From Phoronis australis (Eukaryota > Phoronida > Phoronidae), in contig NMRA01000146.1 of assembly GCA_002633005.1 (NCBI GenBank), forward strand, positions 369,981 through 433,980: a stretch of DNA of 64,000 nucleotides. The letters run 5' to 3'. This document shows, piece by piece, positions 11,406-21,350 of this stretch. The notes under the pieces were generated by a model. It saw only the letters and a program-made list of their open reading frames with translations, searched no databases and was not told where the DNA came from. A program made the position numbers and the translations under genes. Within the stretch, counting starts at the first letter, position 1, and the number at the start of each line of letters is the position of its first letter.

Positions 11406-11741
11406 CGAATACGATTGCAGTAAGATATCTAACAACTGCTTGTTGAGTAAAATTATTTACAGCTGTACAGTTAAGCTTTGTTCCATCCATGCTCCGGTCA
11501 ACTGATAAGACAGCTGAGAAGAAGACTGTAGAAGAGTTGTAGGTAGCCACTTCTCTTTTTGCTGTGTAGGAAGCAGTCAAGTTCGACGACCACGTCACCG
11601 AAGCAGTAGGATAAACATGGTCAGTAATGCAACTGATGTTACTGTTCTCAGCAATCGACACTGTGTCCGCACTATCGTGAATGTAGATGTACGTGAGAAA
11701 TCGGAGATTTAAGATCGCAAATCTCAGTTTTGTAGGTCCGG
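11406..11741 (-). CDS. Gene C: Ig-domain exon (second seen)
   Basis: An internal exon of 336 nt for one Ig-like domain, bounded by TTTCTTCCAG and GTGAGT, phase 1 at both ends. The product starts with GPTKL. Its cysteines lie in ISCITDHVYP and KLNCTAVNN and the core tryptophan in SVTWSSN, almost word for word like the exon at 1321-1641, of which it is a duplicate. It is 15 nt longer, mostly before the first cysteine (an inserted YIH-type stretch) and in the middle. It joins in frame with the exon at 14575-14922 upstream and 6994-7329 downstream. The likely role is extracellular recognition or adhesion, inferred from the fold only. Confidence 0.8.
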
Positions 11742-11989
11742 CTGGAAGAAAGGAAACATGCTGCATGCGTCACACATAAGCAGAGGATATAATTTATAAT
11801 GAGATGAAATCGAATTATAACACCATATTGTGGAAGTGAAGCACGGCCTGTTTAACAGGGTAAAAGTTGGGTTAACTCGAGTTAAGGTTTTACTCACATG
11901 AAATTGGTATCATACATTTCTTATCGTGATAGGATTCTGTAACCACCTATAACATCAATAGCGTTAGAAAACACGAGTTAACGTTCCGG

Positions 11990-12340
11990 ATGTCTTTGCC
12001 CAGTAAACATGCAGGTACTGGGCCAATACTGGCCCTGAACTGTCTTCTGTATTAGCCCAATGATGTAGGCCAGTACTGGCCTGATAACATTTTGCACACC
12101 CGATGGGTATTGGGCCGGCATAAGATTGCGATATCGGGCCAGTAAAAGGCTATTATTGGGCCAATACACCAAAATCCGGTTTCGGCGCTATAAAGAGCCA
12201 GTATTGACATACTGTGTTGGGCCATTGATGGGCTCATATTAAGCCAGCATACTAATTGCATAGGCGAAAGTGCAGTGGTGGGCCAGTACAGTGCCACTAT
12301 TGAACCACTAATATTGCCTTTACAGGCCCAATGCAGGAAT
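11990..12340. repeat. Repeat rich in GGGCCAGTACTGG-type motifs
   Basis: Variants of GGGCCAATACTGG, GGCCAGTACTGG and their complements recur every 20-40 bases, on both strands. In translation this yields repeated QYWP-like words, which are an artefact of the repeat. Similar motifs reappear at 13180-13330, on the other side of a LINE fragment, so the retrotransposon piece may have split one repeat. Confidence 0.55.
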
Positions 12341-12744
12341 ATTACTGTTTGTGGGTATAACGAAACAACGAGTTTGTTTCTTCAATGTTTCAGGTTTTTA
12401 ACTCCTACAACGTTCGCTTTGTTTGTCATTTCAATAATTTTGCATGTGCATTTGTGACTTAAAAGAAGAAAAGGCTCTTGTTATTTAAAGATTTTATTAC
12501 TATGAAACTGCTAAGGTAAAATAAGCAACTAATTATTTTTACATAATTGAGTGAAGCGCGTGAGGCTGGCGCGTGACAATTGCACAGTAGCATGGGGAGG
12601 TATCAGGTGAAATTTGTAAGATTTGTGTCCCTGAAACTATTTTTTCGCCAACATGTGTGATTTCGTGTAAGTTCCTCAAAAATGGCACCCGGTAAGAGAA
12701 AGTCGAGCAAACTGTATCACAAGTTTCCTAAATGGACGACAACA

Positions 12745-13150
12745 AACTGTAGTTGTCAGAGGCGGGACGTCGTCAAGTATACCTGTGGAGTCTGGGGTAC
12801 CCCAAGGCTAAGTATTAGGACTCTGCTTCTTCCTATTATAAACGATGTTCCCCTTGGTCTCTCTGGTAAAATTAGACTATTGGCAGACGATAAAATTTGT
12901 TACAACATTGGTAACTCAGCCAATGAGAGAGAGGGGCTGCAGAAAGTTTTAGATAGTCTTGCTCTGTGGGAAGACACGTCGGACGGTTCAGTCGTCTGTC
13001 CTCAATGTCAGAAACCCTAAAATGGTCCACACTTAGCCACAGACACAAAATCTGTAGGCTGAAAATGTTTTACAAATATGATTTAATAAGTAACCTTACT
13101 CCTCTTGGCAAGCCTATATGTTCAAGCCTGTGTTTACCGTTCAGGCATTC
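12745..13150 (+). pseudogene. Non-LTR retrotransposon (LINE) reverse transcriptase fragment
   Basis: A degenerate stretch reads, across frame changes, like the middle of a LINE reverse transcriptase. SGVPQG and VLG are visible in one frame near 12790-12820. INDVPLGLSGKIRLLADD, the catalytic ADD region, follows in another frame, then EGLQKVLDSLALWED. Further on, LKMFYKY and NLTPLGKP resemble the part after the polymerase domain. Stops and frameshifts rule out activity. It is a 5'-truncated dead copy inside the intron of gene C, clade not determined. Confidence 0.7.
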
Positions 13151-13179
13151 TAGCGCAAGCACCGTTTTTGTACTGGAGG

Positions 13180-13330
13180 CTTGCTTGTGGGCCAATAGGT
13201 AAGGGTTCTCTCGATTATTATCTTTGGAGGGTATTGGGTCATCAGTGGCCAGGTACGTAAACCGGTATGCGGTACACGCGGTAACAAGAAACAAAATATT
13301 CAGTACTGGGCCAATACTGTAATGAGCATC
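13180..13330. repeat. Second patch of GGGCCAATACTGG-type repeat
   Basis: Contains GTATTGGGTCATCAGTGGCC and ACTGGGCCAATACTG, matching the motif class at 11990-12340. Confidence 0.45.
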
Positions 13331-14570
13331 GTTGAAATGTGGGGCGTATTTTAATATATTTTAGTACCGACGCTGGTCGTTTTATTTTTGCTATTTTTAC
13401 TATTATATAATTGCATTGAGCATTAGAACTCTTACATATACGCCCACTGCCTTCATTTAACGCCATGTGGATGAATCAATGCAGCCTCGCTGATGTGAGC
13501 ATCACATTGAAAGTTGCCAATTCGATGCAAACATATACCTTTAGAAAACATGCGATTTCTAGCTGAATTCTGAAACGTAGTCAATCACCGAGTGGCCTAG
13601 AGAACTAAATTATTTCAACGTGTGCATACGCGACGATTGTAAACATTTTAAATACAAGGAACGGGAGATACATGTATGATAACGATTGCCAAGATGCCAG
13701 TGACAATCCACACAGTTTAACGGGATTGGCTAAATATTTCAATTTATGCGAAACTGTGGATTAGCTGCGAAATTTGTGGCAAAAGCTGATATTAATATAT
13801 TAATATTGTACACGTCAACGTCACACGGAAATGAAACAAACTTGGTATCATATGAGCTACGCTCTGACGGTAACCACTGCAAAGAATAAGAATACGCGAC
13901 TGAATCTTTCCGTGAGTTAACGTGTCCTGAAGTCACTTGTGTTGTCACTCATACATGTAGCAGTGTAGGTTCCAAATATTTCGTTGTGGGTCTAGTTTAT
14001 ATCAGCAAGAAAGAAAGCAAGACAAGAAAGTATTTGCGACACGTTTTACACAAAAAATATTTCATTTTAGACTTGTTCATTTTGAATTATATTCCAGGGC
14101 GATGCAGTGTTTACCTTTCCGTGCACCTTGATTGGCTGGTGTATTAATTCATATAGCTTGAGTGACAGTTGGTACTATCAAATCCAGTCTTCCTTTTCAA
14201 GATCAACTAATTATTAAGTAATTCGTTTTTGGGTTTTCGTTGCAAATTTCGGTTTGCGCACAGATTCAATTTTCTGAACCTTTCATCGATGCATTTATTG
14301 TACTTTTTAAGTAGAGAACTGGCTTGACCAAAAAGCAAGAATATTTTATTCATTCTAGAGGTTCGTGGTAATAACCTTTTTCTGGTACACGGCGGCAACT
14401 AGATGGCGTATATTGCAACAAAGATGAGATTGATTCTCAGTAACGTCAGCTCGAGTAAGGCTTGCAAAACATAAAAAAATTGGAAAACAGTATTCCGAGG
14501 CATTTCAGGGGTTCGGGCTCTACTTTAATTTTAATTTGAATGCTTATGTGGGCAGTAAAAATGTGCATAC
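13330..14570. other. Intron of gene C, no feature seen
   Basis: AT-rich. Open frames here (for example 13739-13948 minus) have no domain and no phase-1 exon borders. Confidence 0.5.
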
Positions 14571-14574
14571 TTAC

Positions 14575-14922
14575 ATGCAACGTGGATAACAACTCTTTGG
14601 AGTTTAAAACGAGTATTGCCTCTGTCTGTGCAATAATACGATTTTTGATTGAATCGTCTATCAGGTAAAAATGTCATCTTGTGGGAACATTTCCAATAAG
14701 TTCGCAAGCCCATGACTTGCTCACACGCTTGAGTATCTTGTGTAATATGCGCACCGTTGTCATACGTTATGATTACTTGGCGAGACGCAGGTCCCAAGTA
14801 TGTTTTGTGGAAGCATTCCAGATCGTGTGTGGTCCCATCGTGAACATACCAATTGATGTCGTCTCGTATATAACTAAGGTCTGACAAGTTAATTTCCAAG
14901 TGCCCCATTGTGTGCACAGAAA
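14575..14922 (-). CDS. Gene C: Ig-like domain exon (first seen)
   Basis: A 348-nt exon, phase 1-1, between a pyrimidine-rich TTTCTTTGTAG acceptor and a GTAAGT donor. The product includes INWYVHDGTTHDLECFHKTY, then RTYWKCSHKMTF and KSYYCTDRGN before a strand ending LQRVVIHVA. The YYC motif and the final hydrophobic strand are typical of an Ig fold; an additional CEQ and WKC cysteine pair suggests a second disulphide. It is more diverged than the other Ig exons and lacks the GP start they share, so the fold call is less certain. It is the most 5' exon of gene C found; a signal peptide exon would lie further right but was not recognised. Confidence 0.65.
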
Positions 14923-14989
14923 CTACAAAGAAACCAAAATACTGAATTCAAGATATTTGCATGGTAGAGTCTATGAAAAGTTTCTCTAA

Positions 14990-15316
14990 CCTCGGTGGAA
15001 AGCTGTATACTAAATATACAGCTTTAAGTCTACGTGGGTAAAAAAATTGGCAAATTAAAATCTACTGAAAGTAGTGTCGCTCAAAAGTACACTCTTTCTT
15101 GGGTAAATTCAATTATTTACCGGTGATGGAAAAATGGCGTTCTACCCTTACTGTGCTACTCAAATTGTGGAGCGATCTTTTGCGTCCGCATTCTTTGCCA
15201 TGAAATATTGCGTCACTTATTTGCCATTTCTTTTTTGCTGATTCTTCAATCAACTGTTGTAATTTCAAAAGATTGCGTACACGTCACAGCAAATTATTGG
15301 AACTGGATTCACTTCA
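14990..15316 (+). mobile_element. R2 family element, left part (split by BEL/Pao insertion)
   Basis: Starts near AAAGCTGTATACTAAATATA and matches the left arm of the R2 copy at 20320-20640: TATTTACCGGTG, ATGAAATATTG, GATTCTTCAATC and CACACGTCACAGC variants occur in the same order. It continues after the BEL/Pao insertion at 18806. Confidence 0.7.
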
Positions 15317-15321
15317 TTATA
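15317..15321. repeat. Target-site duplication of BEL/Pao element (left)
   Basis: TTATA here and at 18801-18805. The uninterrupted R2 copy near 20630-20645 reads CTTCATTTATAAGTTTTA, which shows what the empty site looked like. Confidence 0.85.
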
Positions 15322-15861
15322 TGTCATGAATTATATATATTACTTAGTATGTTAGTTTGATAGTATTATTGATATTTTTTATTTTCTAACCAATTGTTTA
15401 TGTTTATAGAAACTTGTTTTGGCTGTTAGCTGAGTCAGCGACCAACACATGCGGTGCATCCACTCATGTTTTGATGATCTCTGTAGTAAACAAGATTGCG
15501 AATTGGTCATTCACAGAATCATAGCCTGAAGACAGAAAATCATTACCATATATGGCAAACACAACATAATAGTTCAGATGATTGTTGTGAAAGTTCTTAT
15601 AGTTGCTTCCTGTTATTTCCTGTAGAATATTTAGAAAGTTTAGTGCATTTAACCCACATATTTGTAACTTGTATACAAATTCGATCACTTGTCTAATAAA
15701 GACAGTCCTCATCTTGCTACTGCCAGTTGCTTTACTAGTGTAATTGAGTGTTCCACGCTTACTTACTGAATACAACCATCTCAATGACCGACCGAGACAT
15801 TCCATAACACAACACAACGCTGCTACTAAGTCGAGTCATTCTACTATTCTACTACAGTGTA
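15322..15861 (+). repeat. BEL/Pao 5' LTR
   Basis: The stretch from TGTCATGAA to the GTGTA end is 540 bp. Its last 340 bases match the 3' copy at 18457-18800, including GTCTAATAAAGACAGTCCTC, which carries the AATAAA polyadenylation signal. It is followed by TTGTTGCCGTGACC, in the position of a primer-binding site. Confidence 0.8.
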
Positions 15862-15890
15862 TATTGTTTGTTGCCGTGACCAGCGCGAAG

Positions 15891-16553
15891 ATGGAACCAC
15901 AACTGGCCAAACAGAAGAAAGTTCACGGTGCGCACAGAGGACTCATGACGAAGCTTATCGATCGTGCCACCAACTTCATGACTGCGACTCCATCGGACCC
16001 TGCTGCCGACCTGGAGAAAGTTCTGAACTAGATACACACCAAGAGAACTCAGCTAGAAATGCTCGATGCCAGCATTATCGCCCTGGTTGATGGCGGAGAT
16101 GCCATCGAAGACAAAGTCATCAGTAGCGATGTCTACATGTCCACGGTGCTGGAGACCATTTTCGACACGACCAGATTTATTGACCAAGCCAAGACACCCT
16201 CACCGACCCCAACCGCCACGACGTCTCCTGCTAGCCACCCGACTCGGACGGTACAACTACCCAAGCCGCAACTGACTATTATCTCTCGGGACCCACTCCA
16301 GTGGCTGTCGTTTTTTGACTCGTTTAATGCTGCGGTTGATTCCGATTCTGGACTAGATTCAGTCCAAAAGTTACAGCACCTGCGTGCCCACATCGGCGGC
16401 GACGTCGCCAATGCCCTCGCTGGCCTCCCACTGACGAACGCCAGTTACATAGAAGCCATGGACCTGCTTGCTGACAGGTATGGAAAATCCACTCTATTGG
16501 TCAATGCTTATATGAAATCTCTGTGGGAAATCACCATCCCCCCAAACAACTAG
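15891..16553 (+). pseudogene. BEL/Pao gag remnant
   Basis: The frame starts at MEPQLAKQKK just after the LTR and primer-binding region. An in-frame TAG at about 16029 interrupts it. It then reopens and contains PLQWLSFFDSFNAAVDSD and ANALAGLPLTNASYIEAMDL, typical of the DUF1759-type gag domain of BEL/Pao elements. It ends at a TAG at 16551-16553, after which a frame change is needed to continue at 16645 (PIIFDKIPGG, LTDLLLEL). It would form capsid-like particles if intact; this copy cannot. Confidence 0.8.
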
Positions 16554-16644
16554 TGCCAGCCTACGTTACATTCGTGACACCCTTGAGACATACATCCGGG
16601 GGCTGAGGACCCTGGGTAAAACAGAAGACTCCTATGATGACCTC

Positions 16645-17352
16645 TTGGTGCCCATTATCTTTGACAAAATCCCTGGAGGTGTGAAAACACAGATTTGCCG
16701 AGACCATGGTCAACCTTCCTGGACGCTGACCGACCTTCTTTTGGAACTGTCCCGACAGATTTGTGTCAGCATGGAAGAGGACTCTTCCGTGGCACTTTCA
16801 GGTGAAGCGCATTACACGTCCACTTCAAGTTTTGCAGTGAGCGACAAACTAGGACCAGCGAAACATTTTCCTCCGAAGAAACGTGTACACCCACGGACCA
16901 GACGACCTTCGCCAAGATGTGCTTTTTGAAAACAAAGTCATGCGTCACACACCTGCAGAATCTTCAGCGACCCTATGAAGCGACTAGAGATTGTCCGCCG
17001 AGACCGCCTGTGTTTCAATTGTTTAGACGCTCACCAGGCCAGGGACTGCCCGTCTATGCACACTTGCCGATCGCGCAATTGTAAACACCACACCACGTTA
17101 TGTGCCACCTTTTTGCGAGAAAATTCGAAACCCGACAACAGATCGGAGGCCAGCCAACCGAACAACGAAGTCACGTCCATTGCTTACCCACCGAGTACTA
17201 CTCGAGATGCCCAGGTGGAACTGGCACCCACAGCAGGGCCAGTTTTGTTGAAGACTGCCGCTGCCACAATTGAGAGAGCGGGACATCGGACTAAGGTAAA
17301 TGTTTTAATTGATGAGGGTTCACAAGGAACGTTTCTAACCGTCAACGCCTGA
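16645..17352 (+). pseudogene. BEL/Pao zinc-knuckle and protease remnant
   Basis: After the gag tail in this frame (to 16929), a new open stretch from 16975 has CFNCLDAHQARDC, a C-x2-C-x3-H-x4-C zinc knuckle, and a second Cys/His cluster ending KHHTTLC. Further on, VLIDEGSQGTF is the D-x-G-S active-site region of the retropepsin-like A17/DUF1758 protease. Stops at about 16929 and 17352 and a frame change to 17436 break it. Confidence 0.75.
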
Positions 17353-17435
17353 TCGTTGACACTGACCACGCTCCTAGAGAAACGCTCAACCCATCCACTT
17401 TCGGAGATTCTACTGCCCAACCCCAGGTACTTCCA

Positions 17436-18463
17436 ATGACTACATTTATGCTGAAAACTCAAAATTGTAACGTACAACTGTCTGCTGTCATTGCTCCAAC
17501 AATATCTACGCCTGTGAAGAATTACATGCCAACTACTGTTAACTGCAGCTATGACTTTTTACAATGTTTGCCCATTAACTCCCCTGCTAAGTCGATGATT
17601 GAAATTGATTTGCTGCTTGGTACCGACCATTACTGGTCAATTGTTGGCGACACCACAATCAGAGGTTCAGGACCAACGGCTGTCGCTTCCAAACTGAGGT
17701 CAGGTCAGATCCCACCCGTTCACAGTGCAATGGAGCGCCGATCACTCATGCGAACATCACCTGTATGAAAATTCTTCAAGAGGAGCCCGACCCTGCCACC
17801 CAATACTGGGACCTTAAAACGATTGGAATCAAAGACCCTACGAGAGAGACGCCCTTTGATTTCAGTAGCTACCGTAACCATGGTATTACTCACGATCCTG
17901 ACACAAAATACTCTGCGAAACTACCATGGAAGGACGATCATCCACCACTGCCTACTAATTACTACATTGCCCGAAAAAGAACTCGTTCCATGGTGATGAC
18001 AATTCCCGGCAGATCTACAACAAGATAATTGTCGAGTAACTTGCCCGCGATTTTATTGAGCCTGTACTTCATGATAACTGCACAGAGGGACATTACATAC
18101 CTCATCACCCAGTGACGAAAGACAGCGCTACGACACCCATCCGCAATGTACATGATTGTAGCAGTTCTACACGCGACCATTCAAGCTTGAACGACTGTTT
18201 GGAAAGTGGTCCCTCACTCATGAACGATCTTGTTGCTACACTGTATTTTACTCCGGTTTCGTACGAAACACATTGCCATCACCAGCGACATTGAGAAAGC
18301 ATTTCTCAATGTCCGACTTCATGAAAGTGATCTTCAATTCACCAAGTTCCTGTGGCTCAGTGACCCGACTGACCCCAACAGTCCATTTATTGTATACATG
18401 TACCAGTTCAAGTCCCTACTGTTTGGATGCAAAAGCTCACCATTCATACTGAATGCAGCCTAA
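17436..18463 (+). pseudogene. BEL/Pao protease tail and reverse transcriptase N-terminal remnant
   Basis: The 17436-17768 frame has the LLGTDHYW motif that follows the protease in Pao elements. From about 18060 fragments in several frames read HYIPHHPV and SLNDCLESGP, then ITSDIEKAFLNV with the first catalytic aspartate, LFGCKSSPFILNAA, and end at the junction with the 3' LTR. The later catalytic motif is absent through deletion. Several frameshifts are present. Confidence 0.75.
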
Positions 18464-18800
18464 AAACAGCTGACCATTACCATAGATGGCGAACACAACA
18501 GAATAGTTCAGATGATTGTTGTGAAAGTTCTTATAGTTGCTTCCTGTTATTTGTTGTAGAATATTGAATCACAAAGTTTAGTGCATGCAACCCACATATT
18601 TGTAACTTGTATAAATGTATAAATCCGTTAACTTGTCTAATAAAGACAGTCCTCATCTTGCTACTGTCAGTTGCTTTACTAGTGTAATTTAGGGTTCCAC
18701 ACTTAGTTACCGAATACAACCATCTCACCGATGGACTGAGACAGTCCACAACACAACACAACGCTGCAACTAAGTCGAGTTATTCTACTATTCCACTGTA
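18457..18800 (+). repeat. BEL/Pao 3' LTR, 5'-truncated
   Basis: Matches 15523-15861 of the 5' LTR; the first 200 or so bases are missing. It ends ACTGTA directly before the TTATA target duplication. Confidence 0.85.
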
Positions 18801-18805
18801 TTATA

Positions 18806-19240
18806 AGTTTTTAGAATTTTGATACCGAAAAACCTAATTTCAGAAGAGATATTTTGTTGCTGCCAAGCTATCATCATCTCCCGAGAGATGTCGCAAAATT
18901 TAGGCAATGGCGCGTGCTCGTGTCACTAGCGTATTGTTTTTAAAACGACGACGTAACTTTTCTTTGTCAGAAAAGGCGGAGGATTGCACAAGAGAAATGA
19001 CGTTTATTAATGGTTTTCCACTTAAACAGTTGTAACGGGCAAAGTGGGTGTAGTTTAATTCCCAGACTTTGCATGCACCTCGTCCGGCATTTTGTTCTGC
19101 ATGTTGATAAATTTTTCACGGCCAGCAGACAAGCAATACTACCCTGGCTGTGTGCAATTTCGCGTTCTATGGAAGACGAAACACAGTGGGACCTAGCTGC
19201 ATTTTGACGATAGTTTTCATACAACTAGCTGGCTGGCCAG
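18806..19240 (+). mobile_element. R2 family element, right part
   Basis: Continues the element cut by the BEL/Pao insertion: AGTTTTTAGAATTTTGATACC, ATGGCGCGTGCTCGTGTCAC, TCTTTGTCAGAAAAGGCGGA, and an end of the type CATACAACTAGCTGGCTGG. The same series occurs at 59600-59995. Confidence 0.7.
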
Positions 19241-20285
19241 GTACCACTGTGTGTAAAATTAAGGATTAACACTCACCTTGGCCGTTAAGTGAAAAACAAG
19301 CTAATCACTGTCATTGTTTGCGTAGTTTTCCGCCTTTTGTAACAAAGAAAAGTATAAAAGAATTTTCCGCAGCAAAGTGAAGAAAACAGAACTTGAGGTG
19401 TCGTGCGCACATAAGCTAATTGTGTGCATTCGGGTAAATGTTCATTAGATTATAATAGGAACATTTCCTTTAGTAATACACTGATTATTTTAACTTCCAA
19501 GTTATATAATTTACTTCATTTGGCATTGGCTTTATAAAAATAAACTGTGTACGTGTCACGTTTTCCCCGTGTGTGGGTGGGCGCAGGTTGTTGCAGACCG
19601 ATGCTAATAGCTTTCGGTTGGACTATATGCTGAAGACTGGTTCGAGTTAATCACTTTATTAATCTCGACCGCACCCTTACAAGCCTACTCAAACAAAATG
19701 TCTGACGTAATGTCTCTTTAATTCTCCAGCCAGGGCTGTGAAGCCTTGACTTGTGTTTAACTTTTGAGTCACTTCCAATAACCGTACACTCGTTGATTCA
19801 ATAACCTGCTGTCTCTATAGCTGGCTCTCTCTTGACTATTGCTGTAACTGCTGATTCTCCTCAGCGCAAGTCAACCGTAACTTTTTTGTGACAAACTTTA
19901 ACTAACGTTCAAATACCTGTCACAAAACCGTGCCTGAGTATTTATAGTCTTATGCAATGTTCTAGAACCACATATTGAAGCACATTTTAGAACTTTCCGG
20001 AATCTACCCAATCATTCTATAAATTTATACTAGACTCTAGAATGTTGCATATTAAATTAATCACTTACATGCTAGAAGCGTTTAGAGTATTCTACACTAT
20101 TCTCTGCTAAACAAATTACGTCATCGCTGTACCGACCTTAGGGACATTGTCACTTGTCATTCAACAACTGTCTTCAAGAACACACATAGAACAATAGAAC
20201 AAAATAAATAAACTAAGAAAAAAGACAGTCCACCCTGACGGTAAATCTGCGTCAGTTACCTCGGATTAGTCGGCTTAATGCCCCC
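19240..20285. other. Spacer between R2 copies, partial inverted R2
   Basis: Bounded by CAACTAGCTGGCTGG on the left and its complement on the right. At 19328-19355 TTTTCCGCCTTTTGTAACAA is the reverse complement of an R2 internal phrase, so part of this spacer is another inverted, eroded R2 copy. No coding sequence was seen. Confidence 0.5.
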
Positions 20286-21350
20286 AGCCAGCCAGCTAGT
20301 TGTATGAAGACTAGCATTGGCGCAAAGTTGTATACTAAATATAGAACTTTGCGACGATGTGTGTAAAAAAACTGGCCAAATAAAATCTGGCTCAAAATTC
20401 ATGTCACTAAAAACTTGAGTAAACTAAATCATTTACCGGTGTTTGAAAATTTGGCGTGCTACCGTTCTTCCGCTACTAAATGTGCGGAGTGATTGTTTGC
20501 GTGGACTTTTGGTGCTATGAAATATTGTGTCACCTATTGGCCAGTTCCTTTTTTCGCCGATTCTTCAATCTACTGTTGTTTTTTCACGAGATTGCGCACA
20601 CGTCACAGCTAGTTATCGGAAATGGCTAAACTTCATTTATAAGTTTTAAGAATGTTGATACCAGGAAACCGAATTTCAGAACATTTTTTCTGGAAATGGC
20701 GCACGCGCGTGTCACGAGCTTGCTGTTGTCAAAACGATGAGACTTACATTTCTTTGTTAACTAACGTAGAAAATGAATCTGAAACTATATAAGGCGATCC
20801 AGATCCTCCTAAGGATACTATTGTCTCGCGAAATGTAGAATATAAATAGGTAAATAAAACAACAAGAATGGATCAACTGAAATTTTCGGATATAATGATG
20901 TCCCTCGTCAACAGAAACAGAAATAAGACGGAGAATTACGCTAGAAAATGACGTTTACTAGATTGTTTTTCAGGCAGCAAAATTTGTTCTGAAGTTCGGT
21001 ACGCGGATCTTAAAATACTAAAAACTTGTAATAAAATAGTGAAATGAAACCAGTTCCGATAACTTGTTGCGATGTGTGCGCAACCTTGTGGAAGAACAGT
21101 TGATTGAAGAATCCGCGAAAAAAGAAACTAGACGGTAGGTGATGCAATATTTCATGACGCCAAAAGCCGACTCAAAAGATAGGTCCAAAAATTTAGCAGC
21201 CGAATAACAGTAGAACGCCAATTTTTCCAACACCATTAACTGATTTAGTTTACAAAGGAAGAGTGCAGTTTTAATGACAATAACTCTGTGCCAGATTTTA
21301 TTTGGTCAGTTTTTATCCACATCGGCTCAAAGCTGTATATTTAGTATACA
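20285..21350. mobile_element. R2 family copy with long inverted arms
   Basis: The left end reads CCAGCCAGCTAGTTGTATG. The arm at about 20320-20760 and the arm at about 20940-21350 are reverse complements with substitutions; for example GTTGTATACTAAATATAGA pairs with TATATTTAGTATACAT and GATTCTTCAATC pairs with GATTGAAGAATC. The middle (20760-20940) is unique and non-coding. Such long-armed elements resemble foldback or MITE-type DNA transposons; superfamily not assigned. Confidence 0.65.

Larger units (their letters stand above)
10230..11855. repeat. Segmental duplication, copy 2 (carries an Ig exon)
   Basis: Diverged copy of 1-1765 in the same orientation, with the same order of landmarks: left phrase TTGATTTACAGAAATATG, degenerate 31-bp repeat array, Ig exon on the minus strand, then homology fading beyond the acceptor near 11855. 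Confidence 0.85.
15322..18800 (+). mobile_element. Defective BEL/Pao LTR retrotransposon
   Basis: About 3.5 kb with a full 5' LTR and a 5'-truncated 3' LTR, flanked by 5-bp TTATA duplications. The interior holds gag, zinc-knuckle, protease and the first part of reverse transcriptase, all in broken frames. The reverse transcriptase stops after the motif A region and joins directly to the inside of the 3' LTR at 18457, so the rest of the polymerase, RNase H and integrase are deleted together with about 200 bp of LTR. It inserted into an R2 element. Confidence 0.85.

Noticed and set aside
11978-12297. Minus frames with repeated QYWP-like words
   Set aside because: They are translations of the GGCCAGTACTGG repeat, not a repeat protein.
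13739-13948. Minus frame in the gene C intron, considered as another Ig exon
   Set aside because: Lacks the paired cysteines, the GP start and phase-1 borders.
15464-15817. Minus frame similar to one at 18531-18761, suggesting a gene family
   Set aside because: Both are antisense readings of the BEL/Pao LTR.
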